The position numbers and the translations under genes were made by a program. A stretch of 64,000 bases of DNA from Tausonia pullulans (lineage: Eukaryota > Basidiomycota > Tremellomycetes > Cystofilobasidiales > Mrakiaceae): positions 186,001-250,000 of the forward strand of contig OX637637.1 of NCBI GenBank assembly GCA_951802195.1, given 5' to 3'. Under the pieces are notes generated by a model. That model was not told the origin of the DNA. It searched no databases and saw nothing but the letters and a program-made list of their open reading frames with translations. Below are positions 1 through 12,417 of the stretch, piece after piece. Numbering within the stretch: the stretch's first letter is position 1; every line of letters starts with the position of its first letter.

Positions 1-1228
1 GAAGATGTATTGCTAAACTGAGCCTACGAACAGAGAAGAAGCGTTGCCTGGTGGGTGAAGCTTTGCACGCACGAGCGGGGGAAGGACAGACAACTGCACC
101 GAGACAGCCCCAGTGCGATGTCCAACCCGCACGCGCGCAGCAGCGGCTTACTCTTTTGTCTTCTTCCGCTGACGTCGGGAGGATCTCATCATCCCGACAC
201 GTTGCCTTGAGCGTCCGGCCTGCGGCCCAATCGGTCAACAACCATTCGTCCTAGAGGCTTGGGCTGGAGGGCTCGGCGATGGGCTTGGCTCCGGAGGAGG
301 TCGGAGGAAGACAGAGAAGGGAAGCGATGCCCGCAGTGTTCCACCACCCGCCTCGGTCTTTTACCCAATCCCCGTGGTTTGGCGCGCGTGCACACGCCAG
401 CGAAGCGAACAAGTTTGTCCTTGGCTGCCGTCTGATGGCGATATATGGCTGGAGACCGACGATGTGGTGGGTGGGTTGCACGAGGATCGCCCCTCCTCCC
501 CACGCGTGTGCCGTCGAACGGGCGATTGCGAGATGACTGGAGCAGAGCGAATAATAAACTCGCGGCTGGCTGGCCTGGGGATGCCGAGGGTCTGGTTCGG
601 CGGGGACCTGCATACGCCACTCGCTGGGCCACGCCGCCGGCGGAGGAAGAGCCAGCCGCGGCGGCCGCCGCCTCTCACCTTTCTCCCTCTCGTCTGCCCT
701 TCTTTCTCTGTTAACCGCCGCCGTATCTCTCCCCCCTCCTCTTCCAACGCATCCCCAGCCAGATCTCCCTCGGTCCCGAGATGGCGACGCCCATGACTCT
801 CAGCCCTGGCGATGTGGGTCCTCGCCTTTCCTCGTCCTCTTGGTTGTCGTCGATTCTTTCGTCCCTCTCGTCCTCCATCGTCTGGTGGTTGCGCGCGCGC
901 GTCCTCGCGCCCTCGCTCCTTCTCGGCGGCTTGGCCCTCCTTCGCCCGAAGGTCACGAGCTGCCGTCTCTTGCCCTTGCCCTCCGCTTCTCAGCTGGAGG
1001 GTTGGGGGAAGCCGCCGGCTGCAGGCTCTATTTCGCCTCACCCCAGGCCTTTCCATCCTTTTCGCTGCTGACCGAACTCTCTCGTCATCGCTCCTTGATC
1101 GTCCCCATTCTCTCTCTACCCTCCTCCGCACGTTTGTCCCACATCGGTCCTCCCTTTCTCCCCTTCCGCCTCCTCATCCAACATCTATCGCCGTCGATCC
1201 ATTCGCCCCCACTCGCCGTCCACCCTCA
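1..1228. other. 5' region of the SAT4/HAL-type kinase gene
   Basis: I see no convincing gene here. The open frames on both strands are low-complexity Ser/Pro/Arg readings of pyrimidine-rich DNA. The stretch from about 640 to 1228 is strongly CT-rich on the plus strand, as in a fungal promoter and leader. A gene ending left of the window cannot be excluded. Confidence 0.5.
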
Positions 1229-4200
1229 ATGCTCGTCATGCAGTCGCCGAGGAGCCACTCGCCGAGCGCCGCCGAGCGTGCTGCCTACTCGTCCAAAACG
1301 GTTAGTCCTAGCGCTTCTGCTCTTTTCCCTGCCTGCACTCTGCGCAGGTGTGTGTGCGTCCATCGGAGGAGAGCGTCCATTCGTGCCTGCTTGAGTCTGC
1401 GCTCGCTGGGGAGTCGTGCGGTGTCGGACGGCGACAGACGACGACAGACGACGACGACGACGCCGACGTCGTCTCCCTCGCAACTTCGGCCCGGGCAAGG
1501 CCGCGGCTCCCCTTTCCTTCCATCAGCCTTCCCCTCCTCCTGCTCTTCCTCCCTCGCCACACCACTCTTGCGGCCTTGCAAAGGACGAAGACAACCGACA
1601 ATCGACGAGCAGCACGCCATTCACCCCTCGCTTGCTGCTAGCGAGCAAGGCCGGGCCGGAGAAACAGCCAGTGAGTTGCGTTGGTCATCCGCCGCTGGGT
1701 CAAGCGGGGAGGAGCAAACCGATGGCCGCCTTTGGCTCCTCTCCCCCCTTGACTTGCGCGCGCGCCGAGACGCTGCCGAGACTGACGCCGTTCCCTCGCC
1801 CTGGCCTTGCTGCTCTTCCCCATCGCATCGCTGCTTCTTTTCCTCCCTCCCTCCAGGCCCATCTCTTGCCGTCCTCTCGCTCTCCCGTCCATCCCCGCGG
1901 TTTCCCCACCCCACGTGCTCTCCCTGCTCGCTCCAAGCCCCCATCTTCTCGGCTTCGTGCCGTAGCCGAATCGGGCGACAGAGTTTCCCCCTCGCTCGCT
2001 CTGACGTTCTTCCCCTCGGCCATCGGCGAGAGGATCCCCTGTTCTCCGCTGATGTCGGCCGGCCGCCGGTTTCGACTTTCTTCCCCTCCCCTCCCCTCTC
2101 GTGCTCGCTCGGCACTGTCCCTGCCTGCGGCTTCGGCCGGACCGGGGGTGAGGGGGGTCGAAATATCACCGAGTGACTGTGCCGGAGGGGTTCTTCCCAG
2201 CCCTGTCTTGACCCTCTGCCTGTGCGTTGCTTCGCTCGTAGTACCGGAGAGCTGGGGGAGGGAGAGGGGGGCCGGCTCTCAGGAAAGGCCTGTTCGGCTG
2301 GACCTCAGAAACAGAGAGGAAGGAAGGGGACCTTCCTCCCTTCCTTGCCTGGTTACCCTTCTTCCTTCCCCGTCTTCCCTGCGAGATGTATCTGAGCGAG
2401 CGCCCTTGACTCATCGGTTGCGCGTCACCCACGTTCAACAGGACGCATACATTCTGGGCCGCAAGCGCTGACTGACGTCCGCTCCCTTCCTCTCTCTTCC
2501 TTACTATCAGGCCCCTGTTTCGCCCGGCCGCTTGACGCCCCTGCACCCCGACGATGGCAAGGCGACCGTCCGAAAGCGTGGGTTCTTCACCAAGCGGTCC
2601 TCGTCCGTCTTCGTCTCGCCTTCCCACACGACCCCTTCCTCGCCAACGGGCGAGTCTCGACCAGGCCACCCGGAGCGAGGGGCCTCGGCGTCGTCGTTCA
2701 TGCACCCTCACCACCCTTCGCCCCCTCCATCGGCGCACGCGACGAGGCACCCGAAACACCACTCGGGCCCACTGCACGACCTCAAGCGGTTCCTTCACCA
2801 TCACATCGGATCGCACTCCCCTCACCCGGCAGGCCACCCGAACCACCCGCACAAGGAGCACCACGACATTCTCGGCCTCGGAGTTGCCGGAACCGGACCT
2901 GAGACTCCCTCGGTCACTGCTGCTCGCTCCGCCGTGGGAACGGCGGGCGACTCGCCCTCTTCGAGGTCGAAGGCTGTGTCGAGGCCGCCGAGCATCACAA
3001 CCACGGAGCCCGCCCTGCCAGCAGCGGCCGTCCTTGGCTCGCACGTCGTCCCTGGGACCGGAGGCGAGACGCTCAAAAGTGTCTTTGAGGACCCTGGGCA
3101 TCCGACGGCCGCTCGTCGACCTCCTCCGCCGTCGTCGAACCAAGTCCCGACTGCAGCGGCCATCACTGCCCGTCTGGCCGTCTCAGACCGTCCGCACTCG
3201 TCCCACGCCAGCGTCGTCAATGCTTCTCCAGCCCATACCCCGACATTCGGCGGGACTCCTCCGGTCTCGTCGCACTCTGGCGGCGTCTCGTCCTCACTGG
3301 CATCGTCCCTCCATCACCACAACCCGTCCCCCTCACTCGCCCACGCAACGCAGGCCCATCTCTCGAAGAAGTACGGCAAGTGGGGACGTGTCCTCGGTTC
3401 CGGAGCAGGAGGCACCGTCCGCCTCATCAAGGGGTCGACCAAGACGGGCGGCGTCGTCTATGCCGTCAAGGAGTTCCGGCCCAAGCGCTTGGGCGAAAGC
3501 GAGAAGGAGTACCAGAAGAAGGTGACGGCCGAGTTCTGTGTGGGTGTCACGCTCAAGCATATCAACGTCATTGAGACGGTCGACATTGTCAACGACCACG
3601 GACATTATTACGAGGTGAGCGAGCGAGCGAGCGTGCGTGCTTCTCTGTTTCAGCATGCAGGGACTGACTGCTGTCATCTCAGATCATGGAGTACGCGCCC
3701 TATGACCTTTTCTCGGTCGTCATGTCTGGCAAGATGACGCGCCCGGAGATCTACTGCGTCTTCCGCCAAGTCGTCGACGGCGTCAACTATCTCCACGGCA
3801 TGGGCTTGGCCCATCGGGACCTCAAGCTCGACAACTGTGTCATGACGACCAACAACATCATCAAGATCATTGACTTCGGCACGGCCACCGTCTTCCAGTA
3901 CCCAGGCAAGCACTCCGTCCCCGCGACGGGTGTCGTTGGGTCTGATCCATACCTGGCGCCTGAGGTGCTTGGCGGCAAGGAGTACGATCCGAGAAAGACG
4001 GACGTTTGGAGCTTGGGTGTCATGTTCCTCTGCATGATTCTCCGGTCGGTCCCGCTCCCTCTCTTCTCTCCATATTCGATCCTGGACTGACCTCTCCTCC
4101 TCGACCTCTTGTCAGCCGCTTTCCTTGGAAGCTTCCAGACCAAAAGACGGACCCCTCGTTCCGGCTCTTCGTCAACACGCACCCGGAGCTTTGTGGCCCA

Positions 4201-5475
4201 CCCATCCCACCTTCCTCAAGGAAAGCCTCGATGCTCGCCCCCCCGGGAGCGACGGGTGGCGGGCCCTCGTCCTCGCTTATCTCGACGAGCCCGAGCAGGT
4301 CGAACACCACTGCCTCGAGCGTCTCGACAGCGCCGACGGCCGTCTCCCCGACGACCACGACGATGTCCGGCGCTGCCCCCGCTTTCAGCGGTACCACTGG
4401 CTCGCTCACGCCTCACGCTGATGGCAGCTCCGCTGCCTCCAGTGCTGGCAGCTCCTGGCTCCCCGCGACTGGCGCGGACAGCAGGAACCAGATGTCCTCC
4501 TCGCCCACTGCCGAGTCCCCCTCGCAGCTGCTTCACGCCGAGCCCGGCTCGGCGTCCTCCTCATCCCAGGAGGACGTCTCGTCCGAGGCCGTCTCGGCGC
4601 GGGAGCTCCAAAAGCAAAAGGACCGGATGAGGGCCTCCCTCCGCGTCACGGCAATCCCGGAGAGGCATTTCGCCTCCGAAGTCGCTGACGAGCGAGGCAA
4701 GGAGATGGACCCGAGCGTGCTGGAGATGGCTCGCCCGGGGACGGAGACGACCTCCGCTCCGGCCTCGCGGTCAGTCTCGGTTGCTCCGGGCGCTGGACCT
4801 GGAGGTGCTGTGACGAGTGCCGCTCCTTCGCCTGTCGGTAGGTGGAATGATACCACCCCAACGGGCGCTGCCTCCGCTGCTGTCGCTGCCAAGGAGCAGG
4901 CGAGTGGGGACGAGCTCGCGAAGAGGCTTCAGTCGACCAAGCTCTCCGCGACGGGCTCGGCTGGCCAGGCTAGGGGGCGCGCTGCGACCTCCCCTCCTGA
5001 GTACAAGATGCCTCAGCTCAATTCGGCTACTGAAACCGCCACCGATGCTGCTCCTCCTGTGGCTCCCTCGCCCTCTAAACCCATTGCTTCCCCCGCCAAG
5101 CTCAACGGTGACAACACGGGCGTCGACTCCATCTTCCGTCTTCTTCCGCGCGAGACTCGGCCTGTGCTCATGGCTATGCTTGCCGTCGAGCCCACCCGCC
5201 GCTCGACGCTCTCCGACCTCCTTCTCGGCAAGGGCAAGGATGCCCTTGTCTGCCGCTGCGGCGGCGCCGAGTGCGGAGGAGGCATGAACACCCCTCCTGG
5301 CACGATCACCCCTGAGGAGAGGGAAATCGGTGACGAGGCTGACAACCAGGGGGACGAGTGGTTGAAGACGATCGATTGCTGTAGTCATCATGCGAGGTCG
5401 ACGGGGCACCATACGCATGCGAAAATTGAGGGGGGCGATGGGGAGACGAAGAAGAAGAAGTTCTTCGGTCATTAG
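1229..5475 (+). CDS. Ser/Thr protein kinase, SAT4/HAL4-HAL5 (NPR1-related) family
   Basis: Fungal kinase of the group that regulates potassium and nutrient transporters at the plasma membrane (family knowledge). Proposed exons are 1229-1300, 2511-3614, 3683-4044 and 4116-5475, giving 965 residues in one frame. A His/Pro/Ser-rich N-terminus precedes the kinase domain. Visible motifs are the Gly loop GSGAGGTV, the Lys in [19 protein letters not shown] and APE. After the segment [10 protein letters not shown] a Ser/Thr/Pro/Ala-rich insert of roughly 280 residues separates the last kinase subdomains, which resume at [12 protein letters not shown]. The tail is Cys/His-rich and ends in a Lys run. 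The first intron would be 1210 nt, far longer than the others; an additional exon inside it is possible. The start is the first ATG of the exon whose donor GTTAGT joins in phase; another in-frame ATG lies at codon 4. Confidence 0.88.
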
Positions 5476-6069
5476 GGAGGGAGATCTATATCTCTTCCAC
5501 TGGCTTCTCTGTTTCTCACTGTCTGCTCTGCTTCCGCTCATACTATTGGTTTCGCTTTCTTTGCTCTCTTTGTCTTTCTTTTCTTCTCTTGTTCATCCTC
5601 GTCTTCTCTCTTGTGATCTCGTGCCCCTTTGCTCTTTCTCTGTCTCCCAACCGTGTATCCATATCTCCTTTCTTTTGCAAGCGCGAGACCGTTCACGGCT
5701 TCGTTTGCTCTCTTTCTCTTGATATGATGGTCATCTCTCTCTTTCTCCCCTTCCCCCTTCTCGCTTAAGGCCGACCGACTCTGAATATAGCTTCCAGCGC
5801 AATCTCCGAATACCGGATCGGACCCGGACCCATCGGTGATTCCTTGACTCGCTGGCGTCTTATCTTGTGAGCTTCTTCCTCTCTCGCTCGTCGCCGTGGC
5901 ACACACAGGACAAGGCCGACTGAAGCTGATACCTCTCTCACAAAGAGTGTGCTGCTTTTTCGGCCAGCTCCGCTTTCGGCGTGATCCGATGAGCAAGACT
6001 GGGCCGCAAGCCTTATGAAGGATCCCTCTCATCAACCATCACCCTTCCCTCCTTCTTCATCAACCCAAC
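5476..6069. other. Intergenic, kinase 3' end to aminotransferase start
   Basis: About 590 bp without a supported gene. The first 280 bp are T/C-rich (probable 3' UTR of the kinase). The rest is the presumed promoter and leader of the aminotransferase. No repeat or RNA gene seen. Confidence 0.5.
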
Positions 6070-8779
6070 ATGTCACCCACTGCAACCATCCCGCACAGCC
6101 TCGACTTCACCAGTAAGTCCCTTAAAGTACTCCCCTTCTTCTCCTCAGACGCAGCACTAAGTTCGCTCGACGGCCACCAGAGCATCTCTCGGATCAGACG
6201 GCGGCTCGGACAGCGAGCCAGGGCAAGGCCCTTGGATTCCTTTCTAGTCAGCCGGGGATGATCTCGCTTGCTGGAGGTCAGTCTACTTGCTCTTCTCCCC
6301 CCCCCCCCAACTCGAATCAGCAGTCTAGCTTCCGTCACGGCAAGGCGAGCGAGCAATAGAAGGTTAAGCCGGGAGGGTTTAAGCCAAATCGCACGCCACT
6401 CCTGCGCTTGTCGACGCGGCGTGCCTCATCGCTTGCGGGCGCCACCATCTCTCGCTCCCTTTCCAAGACTGCCTCTCTTAGGCGCAACCTCCCGTTTCTG
6501 ATACCTCAACCATTACCCAGGCAAGCCCTCCGCCTCCCTTTTCCCCCTCAACTCCGCGACCTTCCGCGTCCCCGCCCGCTCCGAGCTCTCTAGCGCGGCT
6601 GGGCTCTCCGAGGCATGGAAACAAAACAACGGGGAGGAGCTTGAGTTCTCACTGTTTCGTGGGAAGGAGGGCGGTGCGGTGGATTTGGAGAGGGGACTGC
6701 AGGTAACTTCGGTGTCGCCGTCGAGGGTTCAGGCTGGCTGCTGGCTGACGTCTCGTCCACCTCCCAACCATCAGTATTCGGGCGGACCCAATGGCTTCCC
6801 AGAGCTTCTACGCCCGCTCGAGCAGATAACTTCGCTCGTCCATGCTCCGCCTTACAAAGATTGGACGGTCGTGCTGACCCTCGGCTGCTCTGGTACGTCG
6901 ACCTCCCTCCCATCTCGATTCTACTCTCGATCAAGACTGACAAAGGCAGGGGCACAGATGGCATCAACAAGGTCTTCACGCTCTTCGCGAACCAAGGTCG
7001 CTCTAACGTCCTCGCCGAGCGTGCGTCCTGTCTTCCTTCTCCCTCCCTCCCTCCCTCCCTTCCTGCCTCCCTTGACCATCTACTCGCCCTCGACTGCAGG
7101 CCAGACCTTCGGCAACACCATTGTCATCGCTCGTCAATCGCACGGGATCACCTTCTGGCCTGTTGAGATTGACGATGATGGAATCATCCCGGAGAGCTTG
7201 GATGAGGTGATGACGGGATGGGATGAGAAGAAGCAAGGAGACAGGCCGAGGGTGCTCTATACGGTCAGTTCTGATGCGAGGGAGCGAGTGAGGAAGGATT
7301 AGAGGCTGATTGCATGGGTGGACTGGATAGATCCCTTGTGGGCAGGTGAGCGGTCACTCTCACCAGGGGAGAGGAAGTTCACTCGGCACGCTGATCTGAG
7401 ATGTGGGACTCCAGAATCCTACGGGGACCGTCCCGACGGAGGAGCGCTACAACCAGATCTACGCGCTCGCTCAGAAGCACGATCTCATCAGTGAGCAGCA
7501 AGACGTGGCGTGGCCCTCCCTTCGAGCGACCACTAACGTGCGCCTTCCCCTCTCAAGTTATGGAGGACGAGTCCGTTCTCTCCCTATATCCCCCTCAGTC
7601 CCTCTCTGTTTTTGTCCTCTAACCGCTTTCCATTCTTCCCCCTCCCACCAAAGCCCCTACTTTTGGCTTCAATTCCAGCCTTACACCCCCGACCTCCCAA
7701 TCCGGCAAGCCCAGCTAGACGCTCACCCTCTCCCTGCACTGTCGCCCACCAGCGAGCCAGACGATGAGGACCTGCATGTCCTCGCAGAGGCGTTCAATGG
7801 CTTCGCCGGGGTGAGGTCTCATCTCAGCAGGGACGTCGACGGGAGGGTAGTGAGGCTTGACACGTACGTTCCTGATGGGCTAGGGAGAGAAGGACTGCTG
7901 GCTGATATGAGGAAGAGACAGGTTCTCCAAGATATTTGCCCCGGGACTGAGGGCTGGCTGGGTGACGTGCAACGAAAAGTGCGCCCGTGCTTCTCCATCT
8001 CGCTCAGACTTCCCGCACACACTGATCGCTCATATTTGGCATGCGCGCGCTCTTGCAAGATTCGCCGAGCGTCTCTATCGAATCACCGAGACCTCAACCC
8101 AGCCTCTTTCATGTCTCAGTACGGCCTTCTCTCCCTCATTCCTCGATCATTCAGAGACGGCCACTGACGGTGAAAGCGCCCAACAGCCCAGTCCCTCCTC
8201 GCCTCGTACCTCTCCCCTGTCCACGGCTGGGGCGTTGGCGGGTTCCTTCGATGGATCGCGGGCGTCCGGCTCGAGTACCAGTCGAAGAGAGATCATTTCC
8301 TTGACTCTATCGGATCGTTTGTGCCGTGAGTAGCGCTGAGGAAGAGAGCACACAGATCGGATCGATCTGACGCTTTCTTTGCTCTCAGACCCGAGTATGC
8401 TACGACGAACTCACCTCGAGGAGGCATGTTTGGCTGGATCGTACGTCTCATCTCAAACTTTCTCTCTTTCTTTCTTGGTCTATCCCTAATCCCTGGTCGA
8501 CAGCGAATCAACCTCGAAAAGCACCCTCGCTTCGTATCGACGACCTCCTCCAACAACACCTCCACTCTCATGGAAGAGATCTTTAACGCCCTCGTCGCCC
8601 AAAATCTTGTCGTCTATCCCGGCCGGCAATTCACAATCGAGTCTCCAGGCTACGAGGTCCCCTTCTTCCGGTTGACATTTGCGGGCGAGCGGGAGGAGAC
8701 AGAGAAGGGCATTGAGATCTTTGGACGGGTCGTGAGGACGTTCTTTGAGGAGGGGCCAGAGGGGGAGGTGGCTGTATGA
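6070..8779 (+). CDS. PLP-dependent aminotransferase, fold type I (Aro8/2-aminoadipate type)
   Basis: Transaminase of the ARO8/KAT/2-aminoadipate group, acting on aromatic amino acids, kynurenine or 2-aminoadipate (family knowledge; substrate not decidable here). The gene is cut into about a dozen exons. Exon 1 (6070-6112) encodes MSPTATIPHSLDFT and splices to KHLSDQTAARTAS. Recognisable in order: GMISLAGGKPS, the PLP-phosphate region LGCSDGINKVF, CGQNPTGTVP with the Asn that contacts PLP, MEDDPYFWLQF, and the PLP lysine in TFSKIFAPGLRAGWVT near 7920-7970. The C-terminal domain ends FFEEGPEGEVAV. A 15 nt microexon at 7331-7345 (IPCGQ) completes the NPTG motif region. I see no targeting peptide, so a cytosolic location is likely. 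Confidence 0.87.
7331..7345 (+). other. 15 nt microexon of the aminotransferase gene
   Basis: Encodes IPCGQ between a frame ending VLYT and a frame starting NPTGTVP. It is flanked by TAG on the left and GTGAGC on the right. Without it the conserved cofactor-binding segment is incomplete. Confidence 0.75.
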
Positions 8780-10428
8780 GGGGCAGGACGACGGACTTGT
8801 GGACTTGTTTTTTAAGTTTCTATTGGCTGGCATGATTCTTGCTTGACGATCGCGCGCGAGAGAGATCGACCGACGGAATCTGTTGGCCTGGGGGATCTTG
8901 AACCTGGCCCTCTCTTCCTCAGTGTATGCGGAACATCGCCCTTGCAGCTCTCTCCTTGCACGTTGCTCCGAGCAAAGGTCGATGTTGCCCGCACTCTCCA
9001 TCGGTTGCTCATGAGCCGCCGGATCTCCCTTTGACGCTGGCTGCGTCGAGGCTGAACCAAGCAGGGCTGGCTTGGCTGTCTGACGGGCGGCGGGGACTTG
9101 GGAGCGGCGCGCTTTTCGAAGGATGAGCTCTCCCAACCATCACCCTCCGAGTAGACACCTTCCGCCCGTCTCCATCTCCGCCGAGCCAGGTAAGCCTGGA
9201 CCATCCTCGAACGCATTCCGTCGCCCTTCTGGAGCCGCGATGTGAGCGTCCCCAGGACCGGCAATCAGCCTAGTCCGATCGAGATAGCCCGCCGCCAGCC
9301 TCGAGCGTTGAACGGCCTGGCTTCGCTTGCTCGCTCAGCCAGCCTTGGGGCGCGTCTCGCTTGTGGCTTAGGGATCTCCTGCTTGCCCGTTTCTTCACCC
9401 CTGCTCTTGGATGGCCAGCTAGAACCTCGTGTCGACCCTCTTGTCGCGTCGCACGGCTGCTGACGTCCTTGGTTCCTCACTCCCCTCACTCCATTCGCGC
9501 TCTTGTCTCCTCCCCCACTGGCTGTTTCGCGTCACGTCTCCCCTTGGCCCCGCCGTCCACTCGCCCGCACGCAGCCTTCTTCCCCCCTCCCCCATCCACC
9601 AGGTTCGTTCGTGCTTCCAGACTCCGTCCCAAACCAATTCGCGTCATTTGGGCCCGTCGCTCGTGTTGCCCGAGGAAGGAGTCGGGCGTCCTTCGTCTGG
9701 TCCTGCCGCCTACTGTTGGTCTCGCTCAGCCGGTCGACAGAGAGCCATCCCTCCTCAGAGCGATCGGCGGCAGACATCCTGCTCGCATGCCCACTGGATG
9801 CACCTCAGCGTGTCTTTCGAGAGGGCGGCCTCTGCTCTCATCGCGCTGGGGCGCTCGGGGAAGCACAGCGCAAGGCGAGCGCGTTACAGCTGGCGAGAGA
9901 CGGACAAGCTCGAATGGGGAGCATTGGCCTCCTCTAGATGGGTTCTTGCCTCAGGCATGGAATGGGATGGGATGGAATGGGGGTGACCCGCCCCTTCATC
10001 GGCTGTGCTTCCGGCGGGTGGTCGCTCCATCTTGGGCGTGCGTGCGACCGCGTGCCCGACGTTCAACCGTGCTGGGAGGCCAGCTTTTCGGAGTGTGCTC
10101 TCCTTTGGGGTCTGTTGGCCGATGAAGCTGGAAGAAGGTGTCCTGCTTGTCCACGAGGCGCTGTCCGGGGCCTCGCAAAGCCCGTTGTTCTCTGGCTGAC
10201 ACGCGTCGATCCTCCAACGTCGCTGTCTCATCCTTCCTGTCTCCTCTTTCTTCTTCCCTACTCTCTAGGTTCGTCCTTGAGACTCTCTCCTCCTCTTCGT
10301 CTTTCTCTTTTTCTCTGCACCCTCTCTTCTCCGCCACTCGTGCATATACCTTCAACACGTGGCGGCGTCCCGACCTCGACCTCGACGCGTCTCTCTTTCC
10401 TCTCTCGCTCGCTCCTTCTTTCGCTCTC

Positions 10429-10476
<48 letters not shown>

Positions 10477-10730
10477 CTCCCCTCACCGCCACCGCATCCT
10501 CACCCTCCTTCCCTTCCTCTTTTCTCCGCCACGCATCCGCCTTCGCCTCCGCTCCCGCTTTCGCCGACCTCGCCCTCCTCAACCCAAACCCTCAACTCGA
10601 ACGCGCCAACTCGCCCCTCATCCCTTTCATCCTTCCCCTCTCCTCCCCTCCCTTCCCGATCCCATCTGGTCCGTCCCTGCCCGGACCCACTGACTAATCG
10701 CAGGCCTTCATCACCCGCCCCAACCTCGCT
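8780..10730. other. Long intergenic/leader region before the KH-domain gene
   Basis: Nearly 2 kb without a recognisable protein. From 9400 on it is CT-rich on the plus strand. A small ATG frame at 9123-9245 (MSSPNHHPPSRHLPPV...) could be an upstream ORF or a first coding exon, since a GTAAGC donor sits inside it. A tight CT dinucleotide run lies at about 10430-10472. Most of the sequence is probably promoter and long 5' leader. Confidence 0.45.
10430..10472. repeat. CT dinucleotide microsatellite
   Basis: About 20 uninterrupted CT units in the pyrimidine-rich leader of the KH-domain gene. Such tracts commonly mark fungal promoters and leaders, and their length is likely to vary among strains. 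Confidence 0.9.
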
Positions 10731-12182
10731 ATGTCTTCCCCAGACGCCGCCGCCGCTCCTCCCGCCCCCACTTCCAACAAGCGCCCGTCGTCGTCCGAGC
10801 CCGAGGACCGTAAGGCCGACACCAAGAGGAGCAAGGACGAGGACGACATCACCGCCGACGACGAGCAGATTGAGCGGCCCGCGCAGACTGGTGACGACGT
10901 GAACATGGAGGAGAATGCTAACAAGGAGTTTGTTGACGTTTACACGAAGCGCACTTGCTCGCTTGCACTGACAACCTATTTTTCCAGGGCTGCTGCCACC
11001 ACCACCACCACCGCGGCCACCACGGAGCCGGTCCTTCCCCCCGCTCCTAACGCCAACTCCAGCCCCGAGACCCCGGCGTCGGTTCCCGCTGCGTAAGCTC
11101 CCTCGTCCGCGCTCCCTTGTACGAGCGAGGAAGCCAGTGCCTGACCACTCCTCTCTCTGAATTTTCTGCAGCCCCGAGCCTGTCCCTCAGCAGATCCAGA
11201 TGCGCTGCCTCATCGTCACTCAGGACGCGTCGGTCATCATCGGCAAGGCCGGCAAGCACGTCAACGAGATCCGGGAGAAGTCTGGCGCCCGCGTCACCGT
11301 CTCCGAGTCGATCCCGGGCAACCCGGAGCGCATCCTCAACGTCAGCGGTGCCCTCGACGCCGTCAGCAAGGCCTTTGGCCTTATCGTTCGCCGGATCAAT
11401 GACGAGCCTTTCGATGTCGCCTCGGTCCCCGGCTCCCGCGCTGTCACCATCAAGTTCATCATCCCTAACTCGCGGATGGGCACCATCATTGGCAAGGGTG
11501 GTAGCAAGATCAAAGAGATTCAGGAGGCCTCGGGCGCCCGCCTCAATGCCTCGGAGGCCATGCTCCCGGGATCGACCGAGCGCGTCCTCTCCGTCTCCGG
11601 CGTCGCTGACGCCATCCACATCGCGGTCTACTACATCGGCAACATCCTCCTCGAGTACCAGGACCGCCCCGCCGGTCGCGCCGACAGCTCGTCTTACCGC
11701 CAGGCTGGTGTCGGCAGTGCTCCCCGCGCTGACCGTTACGAGCCGCGAGGCGACCGGGCGGCCCCGGTGAACGCCGCTCTTGCTGGCCCGGGGGTCCAGA
11801 CGCAGACCATTTACATCCCTAACGACCTTGTTGGATCCAGTATGTTTTACCTCTCGCTCTCTTTCACGATTCTGTACTCACTCCGGGTTTCTTGCAGTCA
11901 TTGGCAAGGCCGGTGCCAAGATCAACGAGATCCGCGCCACCTCCGGCACCCAGATCCGCATCATGGAGCCCGGGCAGCCCGGGGCGTCGACAGACACCAA
12001 CGAGCGCCTTGTCACCATCACCGGTCAGCCCGCGGCTATCAACATGGCTGTCCAGCTTCTCTACCAGGTGGGGGTCTACGACGCGCGCTTCCCTTTCGGA
12101 GACCTTTTGCTGACTCACCTGCTCCTTTACCTAGCGTCTCGAAATCGAGAAGGCTGCCCGTCTTCAGGCTCAGGCCGTCTAA
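10731..12182 (+). CDS. Triple KH-domain RNA-binding protein (PCBP/Hek2/PBP2 type)
   Basis: Poly(C)-binding-type RNA-binding protein, predicted to act in mRNA localisation, stability or translation (family knowledge). Exons are 10731-10927, 10988-11092, 11172-11839, 11898-12067 and 12135-12182; all phases match, giving 395 residues. The N-terminus is Ala/Pro/Ser-rich then acidic, with a Thr/Ala run. Three KH domains carry their GxxG loops: VIIGKAGKHVNEI, TIIGKGGSKIKEI and VIGKAGAKINEI. A Gly/Arg/Ala-rich linker lies between KH2 and KH3. The protein ends soon after KH3 with EKAARLQAQAV. The third intron splits the KH3 GxxG segment, and the last exon is only 48 nt. It converges on YOS9 with a 235 bp gap. 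Confidence 0.92.
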
Positions 12183-12417
12183 TTACGGTCGAGCTTCTTT
12201 TTCCCACGTCCCTTAACTCCCCAATTTTACCTTCCTCCCTCCTCTCCCACCTCTCTCTATATTCGAGCTCGTCCCTCCCGCCCTTCGCGTCCTGCTTCCT
12301 ATCTCTCTTCGCTCTTCTTCCTCTCTTTCTTCTTTCTCTCTTTCTCTATCCCAAAACGAAAGCTGTGCCCCATGAATTGCCGCAATCTGCCCAGGGCCTC
12401 GTCGAAACGGCGATCGC

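Noticed and set aside
812-2471. Long Ser/Pro/Arg frames before the kinase
   Set aside because: Low-complexity readings of CT-rich leader and intron sequence with no recognisable domain.
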